Assembly (NCBI GenBank): GCA_006503535.1 | Contig: QYRS01000014.1 | Span: 248,001-312,000, forward strand | Direction: 5' to 3' | Length of the DNA stretch: 64,000 nucleotides | Origin: Arthrinium phaeospermum | Taxonomy: Eukaryota > Ascomycota > Sordariomycetes > Amphisphaeriales > Apiosporaceae | Shown here: piece after piece, positions 34,451 to 45,343 of the stretch | Position numbering within the stretch: position 1 is the stretch's first letter | How the letters are laid out: each line of letters begins with the position of its first letter | Notes under the pieces: model-generated | What the model saw: only the letters and a program-made list of their open reading frames with translations | Told to the model about the DNA's origin: nothing | Databases searched by the model: none | Translations under genes and position numbers: made by a program

Positions 34451-36313
34451 ATGGGCCTGCCCAACACGGCCATCACGACGATGGGCACCTCTCGCCAGCT
34501 CGTCCTGGGGCTCCTCTTCGGCCTGCTCTTGGTCTGGACGGTCCGGAGCGTCAATCTCTACCTGGCCCGGCGGCGCTTCAAGCAACAAAACGGATGCCAA
34601 CCGGTACGCAAGTGGTTCTACAACCGGGACCCGATCCTGGGCGGCGACGCCATCTTCAACATGATCCAGCGCGGCAACGCCGGCAAGGTGCTCGAGTGGG
34701 TGCACTGGCGCAACCAGACCTACGGCCCCACCTTCGGCACCCGCATGGGCATGCACCTGCCGCGCTGGCTGGGCGGCGGCGCGGGCGGGTACGCCTTCTC
34801 GACCGCGGACCCGGAGAACATCAAGGCCGTGCTCGCGACGCGCTTCAAGGACTTCGGCCACGGCAGCACGCGCACGGGGCCCTTTGGACCCCTGCTGGGC
34901 CACGGCATCTTCGTGGTCGACGGCGCGCGCTGGCACGAGTCCCGCGCCCTGCTGCGGCCCAATTTCGCGCGCGAGCAGATCGCCGACCTCGAGTCGCTCG
35001 AGCGCCACCTGTCTCTCTTTCTGTCGCTGATCCCCCGCACAAGCGACGTCACCGTCGACCTCAAGACGCTCTTCTTTCGCTTGACCATGGACACGGCCTC
35101 GGAGTTCCTGTTCGGGACCTCGGTCGACTCGCTGCGGGCGCTCAAGGAGAGCGGCGGTCTCGGAGTAAACGGCGGCGAAACCGACAAGACGTCCGACTCG
35201 GCCTTTTCCGAGGCCATGAACGACGCGCAGGTCGATATCCTCCTGCGGACCCGGCTCCAGTGGTTCTACCACCTGTCGTCGCACCCGCGCGGCAAGGCGG
35301 CCGTGAACTTCGTGCACGCGTACGTGGACCGGTTCGTGGACGAGGCGGTGCGGCAGCGCGAGGCTCTGGATCTAGAAAAGGGCAACAGCGGCACTACTAC
35401 TACCTCTGGTGGGGAGAAGTACGTCTTCCTCCGCGAGCTGGCCAAGGCGACCAAGGACCGTCGGGTGCTCCGCGATGAGCTGCTCAATATCTTGCTGGCG
35501 GGCCGCGATACCACGGCCTCGTTGTTGTCTAACTTCTTCTTTGTGTTAGCCAAGCGGCCCGACGTCTGGGCTAAGCTGAAGGCGGAGGTGGCGGGGCTCG
35601 AAGGCAGGGCGCCGACGTACGAGACGTTGAAAGGATTGAAGTATGCCAAGTACTGTCTGAACGAATGTGAGTCTTCATCTCCCTTATTCCTCTTCCCCTC
35701 CTTAAACTCTTTGAAGAACGTAGCTAATACGGGAGTGACACTCCACACACAGCCCTCCGCACCCACCCCGTCGTCCCCCTCAACAACAAACAGGCCATAC
35801 GGGACACGTTGCTGCCCCGCGGCGGCGGCCCCGACGGGCAGTCCCCCGTCTTCGTGCCCAAGGGCACCGTCGTCGGCTGGTCCTGCTACGTGCTGCACCG
35901 GAAACCGGAATACTACGGCGACGACGCCGACGAGTTCCGCCCCGAGCGCTGGGAGAGGCTGCGGCCGAGCTGGGAGTACCTGCCCTTCAACGGAGGGCCG
36001 CGGATCTGTGTTGGACGTGAGTTTTTCTTTCCCTTCCTCTCTTACCTCTTGTTGCTCTTGTTCTCTTATTTTCCTCGGCCACCGCACCTTGCTGTTGCTC
36101 TTGTGCCCCCTTTTCTCGAAACTGGCAGCTGACATCCTTGCGTGTAAAGAACAATACGCCTTGACCGAGGCGGCGTACGTGACGATCCGCCTTGTTCAGG
36201 AATTCGAGCGCATCGAGAGCCGCGACCCTGGCCCGTGGGTCGAGAGTATAGGGTTGACGGTTTCCCCCAAGAACGGCACCAAGGTTGGCATGTACCGTGC
36301 TTCTTCATCTTGA
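34451..36313 (+). CDS. cytochrome P450, CYP52-like (alkane/fatty-acid hydroxylase type)
   Basis: Three exons: 34451-35666, 35753-36016 and 36150-36313, giving 547 residues. Introns are 86 bp (GTGAGT...CACAG) and 133 bp (GTGAGT...GTAAAG), both phase 1. An N-terminal membrane anchor (LVLGLLFGLLLVWTVRSVNLYLA) is followed by the oxygen-binding I-helix AGRDTT (about 350-355), ExxR in NESLRTHP (about 405-408), FRPERW (about 467-472) and the heme loop FNGGPRICVG with Cys near 491. Exon 3 restores the CVG-QQYALTEAAYVTIRLVQEF helix typical of CYP52 and related families, which omega-hydroxylate alkanes or fatty acids. It is an ER monooxygenase that needs a P450 reductase. The AAG acceptor of intron 2 is unusual but gives the only family-like join. 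The gene converges on the displaced oxidoreductase exon at 36568. Confidence 0.92.
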   Translation: MGLPNTAITTMGTSRQLVLGLLFGLLLVWTVRSVNLYLARRRFKQQNGCQPVRKWFYNRDPILGGDAIFNMIQRGNAGKVLEWVHWRNQTYGPTFGTRMGMHLPRWLGGGAGGYAFSTADPENIKAVLATRFKDFGHGSTRTGPFGPLLGHGIFVVDGARWHESRALLRPNFAREQIADLESLERHLSLFLSLIPRTSDVTVDLKTLFFRLTMDTASEFLFGTSVDSLRALKESGGLGVNGGETDKTSDSAFSEAMNDAQVDILLRTRLQWFYHLSSHPRGKAAVNFVHAYVDRFVDEAVRQREALDLEKGNSGTTTTSGGEKYVFLRELAKATKDRRVLRDELLNILLAGRDTTASLLSNFFFVLAKRPDVWAKLKAEVAGLEGRAPTYETLKGLKYAKYCLNECESSSPLFLFPSLNSLKNVANTGVTLHTQPSAPTPSSPSTTNRPYGTRCCPAAAAPTGSPPSSCPRAPSSAGPATCCTGNRNTTATTPTSSAPSAGRGCGRAGSTCPSTEGRGSVLDVSFSFPSSLTSCCSCSLIFLGHRTLLLLLCPLFSKLAADILACKEQYALTEAAYVTIRLVQEFERIESRDPGPWVESIGLTVSPKNGTKVGMYRASSS

Positions 36314-36567
36314 GGGCTTATGTCGGGGAGAACCAGTACTTGTTGATGGTACGTATTGAATGGGCAGCAGAGGTTCATTCGGTTGGAGTCTTTGCGGATA
36401 CCCCTCTTAATGAGTTCATAGTGTAATGGTAATATGAGAGTTTTCAATCGTTCTCACGTACATTGCATATTTCAGGGGGTAATCGTGGGACCTTAGTCCA
36501 GGCGATATTGATGTGGTATTGGGCATTTCTTGACATCAACACTCAGCCCCCGCCCCTAATACCAAAC

Positions 36568-36648
36568 CTACCGAGCTTCTAGTATTGGTGCCCCATCCAG
36601 CTTGAAGTACCCAGGCTGCAGCGTCTGGAAGACCCGGCTGGGGTCGTA
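36568..36648 (-). pseudogene. displaced 3' end of the FAD oxidoreductase gene
   Basis: These 27 codons read YDPSRVFQTLQPGYFKL and continue to a TAG at 36568-36570. This is the C-terminal BBE-type signature (Y-D-P-x-x-V-F-Q-x-x-x-P-G-x-F-K). It is in frame with the last codon (AGG) of the gene body at 43655 once the element at 36654-43654 and one CCTCT copy are discounted. It is now cut off from its gene by 7 kb and is presumably not translated. Confidence 0.9.
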
Positions 36649-36653
36649 CCTCT
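36649..36653. repeat. target-site duplication, left copy (CCTCT)
   Basis: Identical to 43655-43659, directly outside the opposite LTR. The two bases TA next to it are also shared, so the duplication is 5-7 bp and the element ends are certain only to about 2 bp. Confidence 0.85.
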
Positions 36654-36776
36654 TATCGTACAATAGTGGAAGGCATGGAACGTGTATAAATAAATGGATA
36701 GATTGTTTAATTAATCCTTCTTTTATAAAGGGAGAAATATAATATATATATATATATATATATCGGAATTTCGATA
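36654..36776 (-). repeat. 3' LTR of the Copia element
   Basis: Starts TATCGTACAATAG and ends TTCGATA (plus strand). It aligns over its whole length with 43528-43654; differences are C/T and G/A transitions plus a TA-dinucleotide length change. Its outer half keeps CpA and TpG, and its inner half is heavily mutated. Confidence 0.88.
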
Positions 36777-36786
36777 TTTCTTTTCG
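36777..36786 (-). other. polypurine tract of the retrotransposon
   Basis: On the minus strand the bases directly before the 3' LTR read CGAAAAGAAA. A purine run in this place is what primes plus-strand DNA synthesis in LTR elements, and it supports the minus-strand orientation. Confidence 0.6.
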
Positions 36787-38689
36787 AAATATATATATAT
36801 TTCGTTTTTAATTATATATTTATAATAATTATATTTATTATTCCTTTATAAGTTTTATATAATTTTTAATCTTAAGGTCGTTAAATTTTAAAAAAAAATA
36901 TTCCTTATTATAATTTATAAATAAAATTATTAAAATAATCGTTATAAATATTTATTTATAACCCTTTAAATAATATCGTAATTTATATAAAATTCTTTAA
37001 TTTTTAATAAAAATTTCCTTTTTTTTTTAAATATATTATAATAAACGTATTATTTTTTATATAATACGTTAAAAATTCGAATATTTAAAGTAAAAAATAC
37101 CTTTTTAATATTAACGTCAAAAAAAATTAATATTTTCCTTTTTTTTAATTTTATAATCTTTATAAAGATTTAAATATATTATAGCGTCTTTTTAAAAATC
37201 GTTAATAAATAAACTATTTAAAATATTAAAAAAGGCGAATTTATAATTATATATACCTCTTTTTATAATTATAAAAAAATTATAAATATTATAATTATTA
37301 ACGTCGAATATATAAAACTTTTAATCGGTTTTATTAACGTTATTACTAAACGAAATAATATATAAATAAATATAAAAAGCTTTAAATACTTTATAATTAT
37401 AAAAGAAAACGTTTATTTTTATTATTTATATATAAAAATTAATTAAATAAGTATTAAATAATATAAATATTTAAAAGAATATATTTTAAATTAAATATAA
37501 TAAATTATTATAAAATAAAAACGAAATTATAATTCTTATCGAAAACTTTCGAATAATATATTTATAAATATATAAAAGTAAAAATAATAGAATTATTATT
37601 ATTAAAAAGATTATTATTAATAAAACTTTTATAAAATAACTATAAAAATAATTTAATAAAATTATAAATTACGTAACAAAATTAATAAATAATTTATTAT
37701 AATAACGTTAATAATATTAAAAGGTTTTATATAATTTATAAAGTTTCCGATTAAAAATAAAAATCAATAACGATTTTAAAAACGTAAAAAGTATTTTTTA
37801 AGAAAGCTTTTATAAATTTATTAATAATTTATTTTTTTATTAAAATAAATTATATATTAATTTCTTTAAATTATTATTTTTATTTAATTTATTTCTCTTT
37901 TAAATTTATATATTTAATTTTTATATAAAATTTTAAATTCTTTATTAATATAATAATATTTTAATTATTATTAAAAATAATAATAAAAAATATTTTCCCC
38001 GTTTTTATATTAATACGAAATTCTTTAAAAAAAGTTCGGAATTAAACTGCCTTTTTAATTATTTAAATTTATCTTATTATTTTTAATTCGTATAATAAAA
38101 AGGCAATAATTAAGAATAGTTTCAAAATTTAATTAATAACGCCGTTACCGATATAAAAGATATAATCGGCTATAAATTATTTAAATTATTTATTATTTAT
38201 TTAATTAATATTAATATAATTTATAAACTTTTAAAATAATTTTTAATAAATTAATTCGTAATTAAACGTTCTTTTTAAATATTAAAATATCTTTTTAATT
38301 TCATTAAAATATTATTCGTTAAGTTTTAATAAGTATTTATTAAAATATAATATTAAATAAGCGATATTAAGTTTAATTTTAAATATAATATATAAATAAA
38401 TTAATAATTTTTTAATATTAAAGTTTATTTATTAATTTTATAATATAATTAATAGCGGGTATTTTAAATAATATTATATTTATAAATATAAATTATAAAT
38501 TATAATTTTTTATATCGAAATCTTTTAATATTTTTTTAAAATATATTTATTAATTTAAATAAATTATTTATTTTTTATAGTTTTATTTAATTAATATATT
38601 AAAGTAATATAAATAAAAATTAAAATTAATTATTTTAAAACGTTAATTTAAAAACTGTTTAAATTTATTAATTTCTTCGCGAAAAAAGT

Positions 38690-39090
38690 TAATAATAAAT
38701 AGGTTATTAACGTATATAATAATATATTTTTCCATTAAAAAATATCCCGACGTTAAAGTCGAAAGGTTTATAATTTAAAATTTTAAAATATTTAATAAAT
38801 ATTTTATATTAAATTTTTAAAGTTTATTTAAATTTATAAAAGGTTCGATTAAATTTATATATTTTTTTAATATCGTTATTAAAATCCGGCGGTTATTATA
38901 TAAAATTTTTTCGGTTATTATATCGTATAAAAAAACCGTTTTAATATTTATTTATTTTAAAAATAGATTTATTATAATTATAATAATAAATAAAACTTTA
39001 TAATTTATAAGTTTAATAATAAAAGTAAATATTTCGTTATAATCGATTTTTTTGATTTATTTAAAATTTTAAACGATTTATCGGATTTTA
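38690..39090 (-). pseudogene. reverse transcriptase remnant (Copia type)
   Basis: Minus-strand reading, interrupted by many stops, shows KKIDYNEIF, then INIKTVFLYDIITEKI, then KYIIIYVNNLFIIN. These match the Copia RT blocks GIDYNETF, DVKTAFLYGEIxEEI and LYVDDLLI. The catalytic DD has become NN through G-to-A changes in TpG context, as RIP produces. Confidence 0.8.
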
Positions 39091-41639
39091 TATTAAATAA
39101 TTTTCCTTTAAAAACTTTATTTAAATTTATATATTTATTTTAAATTAAAAGTTTTTTTTTTAAATAAAAATTTATAAAGTTAATAAATTTTATTATATAA
39201 AAATAATATAATTTCGTCTTTTATAATTATATATTATTTTTTTTATTATCGATTTTTTTTAATTATTTTATAATTATTCGGCTTTATTAATTTAATAATT
39301 ATTATAATAATTATAAAAAAAAAAAGGTATATATAAAGGATAATTTTTAAAATAAATCTTAATTTATTATATTATTAATAAAGATAATATATTTATTAAT
39401 ATAATTTTATTAATCGGTATATAAATAAAATTCCGGGTATTTTATAATAATATCCTTTAAATTTATTATTATTATTTTTAATTTTAATTTTAAAGAGTTT
39501 TAATAATTATTATTCTCGTTATTATATTTTAAATCTTCCTTTAAACTTTTTTTAAAACTTTCCTTAAAACTTTTTTTTAAGCTTTTTTAATAATCGTTTC
39601 GTAAAGTTCTTATTAATATTATATTTTAAAAAAACGTTAATAAATTATAACGAGGTTATTTTTTAAATTTATTAAGCTTAAAGTTAGGTTTAATTAGAAA
39701 TTTTATATTAAATAATTTAATTATAGGTTCGTTTTTAAATAATAATTTATTATTTCCTTTTATTAAAAGCGATACTTTAAAGCGTTTCGATATTCGAAAC
39801 GTATAAAGGGTAAAATAAAATAGTTTATAAAAGTTATTAAAATGGTTTTTAACGTTATATAAATATAAATAATATTTTTTAAAATAAACGTTATTAATTT
39901 AAATAATTTATTTATTTTTAAAAAAAATTTAATAATTAATAATATTATTATTAATATAATCGAGTATTTTATATAATTTATTCTTATTAAAAAAAATATT
40001 CTTTTTTTTTAAAATATATTAACTTTTCGTTTTAATAATATAGAAATAAGTTAAATTAAATAATATTTTATATTAAACTTTATATAAAATAACTTTTAAA
40101 TATTTATATAATAATTAATTTTATATAAGCGATTATTTAAATAATTATAAATTAATATATAGTTTATAATTCGAAGCTTATTAATATATTATATACGTTC
40201 CTTAAGAATTTTAATTATTTATTTTATAATATCGTTAAATTAATATTAATCGATAAAAGAGAAAAATAATAAAATATTTTTATTAAAAATTATAATTTTA
40301 AAAGCCTTTTTAACGAAAATAAATCCTTAATCGAATATAATAATCTTATAATATTATTTAAGTCGTTTATATTTTTAAAGAAAAAATTTAAATAAGGCCG
40401 GGAATTCGATAATACTTTATATAAATATAATTTATTTTATTTAAAAGAAATCGTCGATAATTATAACTTATTTTTTAAATTTATCGTATTCGATAAATTC
40501 GTTTAATATATTAATAAAATCGATATATAATAATTCGAAATTATATATTCTTTTATAAAATTTTTATAGTATAATTATTTTTTTATTTATACTTTAATAT
40601 AAATTAAGTAAAAATAATATAATTTTATAAATTTTAACTTAATAAATATATTTAAAAAATCTATTATAACTTTTTTATTTAAATAATTTAAATATTTATA
40701 TTATATTTTAAAAAATAAATCTATAAAATAAATATTTAAAATTATATTAAAGTTTATAATATTTAATTATTTATTTAATTAATTAATTATATATAATTCG
40801 TTATAAATAAATATAATAAAAAAATAATTTCTCCTTTTATTTTTTAAATATTAATTAAAATAAATAGAAATTTAACGCTTTATTTTTTTATTTATAAAAT
40901 AAAAAAAAATTATAGCTAACGTTAAAGTAATATATTACGTTATAAAATATAAAAAAGTATTTTTTCTATTAACTTAAGACTTAATTATTAAGTTATTTTT
41001 ATAAGTTAATAATAAAATTTTACTATTAATATTTAAAAAATTAAGGCCTCGATATAAATAAAAGTTTTAGAAATTTTTTTTAATTCCTTTTAAATATTAA
41101 AAATAGCCGGTATTTAATATATATACCTTTACGAATTGTTTTATTAAGGCTTTTTTTTTATCGGAATTTAATATAACGGTTATAAAATTTTATTTAAAGG
41201 CTTAATTTTTAAATTTAGAATTAATTAAAGTGTTTTTAATAATATTTATAATAATTTCTTTATTTATAAATCCGGAATTATAAAATAATTCTTTTTAAAG
41301 GTTATTAATATATTCCTTATTTATAAAAACATTATTAAGAATTAATTTAAATAATACGTATCCTAAAAATAAAACTTTTAAAATTAAAAATTAATAAGGT
41401 TTAATAAAACTATCGTTATCGTTATTAAAACTTATAATTAAAAGAATAATAAAAAATATAAAGTTTTTAAAACGGATAGTTAATTTAATATATTATTATA
41501 ATTATTAATTATCGTTATTATCGCTTTTTTTAACATTCCTTTTTCTTTTTTATTTAATACGCTTTTTTAATTATTTATCTCGTTTTTTATCGAAACGGTT
41601 TTTAAACTCTTTTAATATTAAATTCTTATTTTTTTAATA

Positions 41640-41681
41640 ATAATTTTTTTCCTTATAATTAAAACGTTTATAAAAGTTATA
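41640..41681 (-). pseudogene. gag zinc-knuckle remnant with all ligands mutated to Tyr
   Basis: The minus-strand peptide YNFYKRFNYKEKNY has Tyr at positions 1, 4, 9 and 14, precisely the spacing CX2CX4HX4C. TGY to TAY and CAY to TAY are the changes RIP causes, so a Cys/His knuckle is the likely ancestor. A lysine/arginine-rich stretch follows on its 3' side, as in gag C-termini. Confidence 0.7.
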
Positions 41682-43527
41682 TTTAATAAATTTTTTAAAT
41701 AAGGCGGTTAAAGCTATAAACCGGGTTTTAAAATTCTTTTTAAATTCTTTTTTTTTAATTACCTTTAAAAAAATTATTTTAAAATCGATTTTTCGAATAA
41801 GCTTAGTCGTACCGTTTTCGGCGTAAATTAAAAAAAGGTTATAAATTTATATAAATAATGTTTTAAAGGTATTATAATTTAATAAAAAAGAATTAAGGAA
41901 TTTATTAATTAAGAAAAGCTTTAGGAACCTTAAAAATAGGTTTAAAATAACTAATTTTTCCCGAATTTCTTATAATTTAAATATTAATCTTTTAATTAAA
42001 TTATTATATATTATTAATATAATATTATATTACTCGCTTATTTAATATTAAAATAATATATTTCCTTTTAAACGATATTTTTAATATAATAAATTTAAAA
42101 CTTTAATAATAATATCGTATATAAAAAAATAATTTTTAACGAATATTTTCGAATTTATATCGAGTTTATTAATAATAACTTAAATTCTTTTATTATTATT
42201 TTTTTTTAAGTAGTTTAACGTTCTCGGAATTCTTTCGTCGTTTTAATATTTTTAACGGTAATATTAAAGGCCTATATAATTTTAAATATATTTAATATAA
42301 ATTCGTTAATATTATTATAATTATTTATAACGTTATTTTTAATAGGAATTATAAAAATAGCTCCTTTTAAAACGTTTTTTTTTAAAATTAGAGTAATAAT
42401 AATTATTTTACGGCGTTATATAAATAGAAACTTTTAAGGTATTTTTAAAAGGAATATTCCGAATTTTTATATCTTTAATATCGTTTTAATATTACGATAT
42501 TATATTAAAAAGTTTATATTTCTTTAAAAAAGAAAAATTATTTTATATAGCTTATTTATATAACTTATTAATATATTTAAATTTAAACTTTTTATATAAA
42601 GTTTTTTTAATTATTAGTTTAACGTTAAAATTAATTTTTAATATAAAAGCGGTTATAATAGCTTTAAAAAATTTAAAGATATCCCGTTTATATTTATTAA
42701 ATATTTATAGTTTAATAAATAATAAAAAAAAGGAATTATATTAATTTTAAAATCGAAAAGCTTTAATTTAAAAGGAAGATTTAATATTATATTAACGTTA
42801 AAAAAGTTTAATAATTAATAATGTTTATTTAAAAATAATGGATAAAATGAGGAGTATTTTTTATTATTTTTTTAAAGGTAAAGGATTTTATATTTTTAAA
42901 GGATTTTATTATATAAAAAAATATATTTTATTAAAATAACGAAATATTTTTATTTTAGGTTTTAAACGCGATTTTAAGTTATAATTATATATAATTATTT
43001 TAAAGGCTATAAGGTTTTTTTTTATTAAAAATGATATATTAAAAAATATATTTAAATTTATTTTTTATATAATTTTATACGTTTTATATATATTTTTAAA
43101 AGTATAAGATTTTTATATTTTTTAGCTTAAATTATTATAAAAGGTAAAGATTTATAAAAAGGATATATTTATAAAGGAAAATTTATTTATTTATTTTAGA
43201 TTTAGTGTTTGTTTTTATTATTAAGTTCGGCGATTTAGATTTAGTATTTTATATAAATTTAAAGGTGATTCGTACGTTTTTTTAAGTATATACGGGGTTT
43301 TATTTTATTTTTATAAATATCGTTAAACGATATTTTAAAGGTAAATTTTACAATTATCTAATAAGTATATTATTTCGGACGAGATGGAATAATTTATAGG
43401 GTAATTTTTCAAATAATTAGATATTTAATTTAAAGGATAATATATTTTATTTAAATAAAGTTAAAATAACGAGTCTTTTATAAAAAATAAAAGGAGTATT
43501 ATTTATAAATTACCCGGGCTTATAATT

Positions 43528-43654
43528 TATTATATAATAATAAAAGGTATAAAACATATATAAATAAATAAATAAATTATTTAATTAGTCCTTCTCTTAT
43601 AAGGGGAGAAGTGTAGTGTATATATACGTGTGTATGTGTACCGGAACTCCGATA
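43528..43654 (-). repeat. 5' LTR of the Copia element
   Basis: Aligns with 36654-36776. Here the half facing the oxidoreductase gene (about 43600-43654) is unmutated and GC-containing, while the inner half is AT-converted. The first part of this LTR now supplies the last 26 codons (25 residues and the stop) of the truncated oxidoreductase frame. Confidence 0.88.
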
Positions 43655-45343
43655 CCTCTCCGCGACCCTCTTCAGCTTCACCTTGTTCTCCGCCCCGTAG
43701 CTCGCCACGACATCCTGGAACTGGCTGGCGTAGTTCATGTACACCCACTCGCTGTCCACCCCCAACCTCCTGGACTCCTCCTTGATCTGCCGGTTGATCG
43801 CGGACATGGTCCTGTACACCACCTCGTCGTCCCGGGCGTTCGTCCACGAGCACACCAGCTCCACGATGTGCCGCGGTCCGCCGCCGCCGCCGCCCCCGGC
43901 CGCGTCCAGCCCCATCGGGTTCCCGCCGTCCCGCCGGCTGCCTCGGAGCGACCCGTCCGTGATGTGCTGCCACACGAGCGCCGGGAAGACCCCCTCCACG
44001 CCGGCCAGCGCGCCGATGCCGTCGTAGAAGATGTCGATCGTGCGCGCGGCCATGGCGTGCGATGCCTGGACGCTGAGGGCGTAGGTCACTTGGCGCTCGC
44101 CGTAGGTGTTGCTGTCCTCGTTGTCGATGACGTACTGCGCGTGGCCCCGCGTCTTGGTGGTGTCCGACACGGCGTCGATCCGGTAGAAGTCGGAGAGGAT
44201 GGGGGCGTCGGCCCCCTTGGCGAGGGGGGCGGCGTACCACAGCTCGCCCAGGGCCAGCTTCTGGCCGTCTCGGTGGATGAAGACGACCCAGCTCCCGGCT
44301 TTGGGGTCCTGGGCGGAGTTGAGGGTCAGGTCGACGTAGGCTTTGGCAACCTGGGGGAAGGCGGCCTCGGGGAAGGTGCGGGTGCCGCCGAAGAGCAGGT
44401 CGCCGGGTAGAGGTTTGGTTTGGTAGTTGAAGCCGACGATAATGCCGAAGTTGTTGCCGCCGCCTCGGAGGGCCCAGAAGAGGTCTGGGTACTGGACTGG
44501 GTTGGCATTGACGATGAGGCCAGAGGCGGTGACGACCTGTTCAGGTGTCAGTGTGGAGTAGTAGACTTGATAAGTTTTCGGATGGAGATCCAAGTGATAA
44601 TGCTACTTGAAAAAAGTATACTCACGTCGAAGCTGGCGACATTGTCACAGACCAACCCGTATTGGTTCGAGAGGAAAGACAAACCGCCTCCCAAAGTCAA
44701 GCCGCCCACACCGATGTCGCCGATGCGCCCCGCGAGAACGGTCACGTCGGTGGTATTCAGAGCCGAGAGCACGCGGCGCCACGTGTTTCCGGGCTGTACT
44801 GCTACCGTTTTCTTGTCGGGCGAAAGCTTGATCCCCTTGAGGTTCTCGAAGGAGACGGTGATGCCGCCTTCGATGCTGGACGCGCCCGCGAAGGGCGCGT
44901 GGCCGCCGCTCTTCACGGCAAACGGGCATTGCGACAGGCGTGACACTAGCACCAGGACCGACACAGCCGACGGAGTCGACGGCCGGAAGACGCAGTAGGG
45001 TTTGACGTCATTGAGCAACTGGGACCAGTATGATGTGGTAAAGGCAGTGTACTGCGACTCTCCGCGATACGTGATCGAGTCAGATCCGTATATGAATTGT
45101 AACGAGCTGCACTGGAAGGGTTGAGTCAGCCGATCGGACAAGACGTATATGGAGAGGCGCACTCACGGCTGTGTGGCAGGCGGAGTTGGAGGAGCGTTCT
45201 GCTAATGAAGCCAGCTCGGGTAGGGCCGAGAGGTTCACCCCCTGTCCGATCAGAGCTTGGGTGACATTGAAGTTGGCCGGCTCGAACGTTTGACTCTTGG
45301 CGCTAACGGCCAAGGCCGCGAGGAGAAAAGTGCAAAGCGCCAT
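43577..45343 (-). CDS. secreted FAD-linked oxidoreductase (BBE/VAO type), 3' end replaced by retrotransposon
   Basis: Three exons are kept: 45343-45167, 45111-44626 and 44536 downward, with introns of 55 and 89 bp (GTGAGT...AG, phase 0). A signal peptide (ALCTFLLAALAVSA) precedes the FAD-binding PCMH domain, with KSGGHAPFAG (the His near residue 130 is the expected covalent FAD site) and GGLTLGGGLSFLSNQYGL. The C-terminal substrate/BBE region runs to VAERY. At AGG (43655-43657) the element begins; the frame reads on into the LTR for 25 foreign residues and stops at 43577, so the product (about 319 codons in exon 3, 540 residues in total) is close to the native length (541). The native end is at 36568-36648. 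Such enzymes oxidise sugars, alcohols or natural-product intermediates. Whether the chimeric tail is tolerated is unknown. Confidence 0.88.
43655..43659. repeat. target-site duplication, right copy (CCTCT)
   Basis: Matches 36649-36653 and lies within codons GAG-AGG of the oxidoreductase gene. Confidence 0.85.

Larger units (their letters stand above)
36654..43654 (-). mobile_element. RIP-mutated Ty1/Copia LTR retrotransposon, about 7.0 kb
   Basis: The element has direct LTRs of 123 and 127 bp, a flanking CCTCT duplication and a purine tract next to the 3' LTR. Coding traces run on the minus strand in the order gag (zinc knuckle remnant at 41640-41681) and reverse transcriptase (about 38.7-39.1 kb). 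The long gap between knuckle and RT leaves room for integrase before RT, which is the Copia order. RT traces include KKIDYNEIF (Copia GIDYNETF), INIKTVFLY (MDVKTAFLY) and IYVNNLF (LYVDDLL). The interior is extremely AT-rich, riddled with stops, almost without CpA/TpG but with CpG kept, as expected from RIP. It is dead as an autonomous element. It lies inside the 3' end of an oxidoreductase gene. Confidence 0.9.

Noticed and set aside
34361..35317. 318-codon minus-strand frame opposite the P450
   Set aside because: Shadow of a GC-rich coding exon; no motif, whereas the P450 frame has all signature blocks.
36780..43520. AT-rich block as a centromere core, mitochondrial insertion or origin
   Set aside because: LTRs, target duplication and Copia motifs explain it as a single RIP-mutated retrotransposon.
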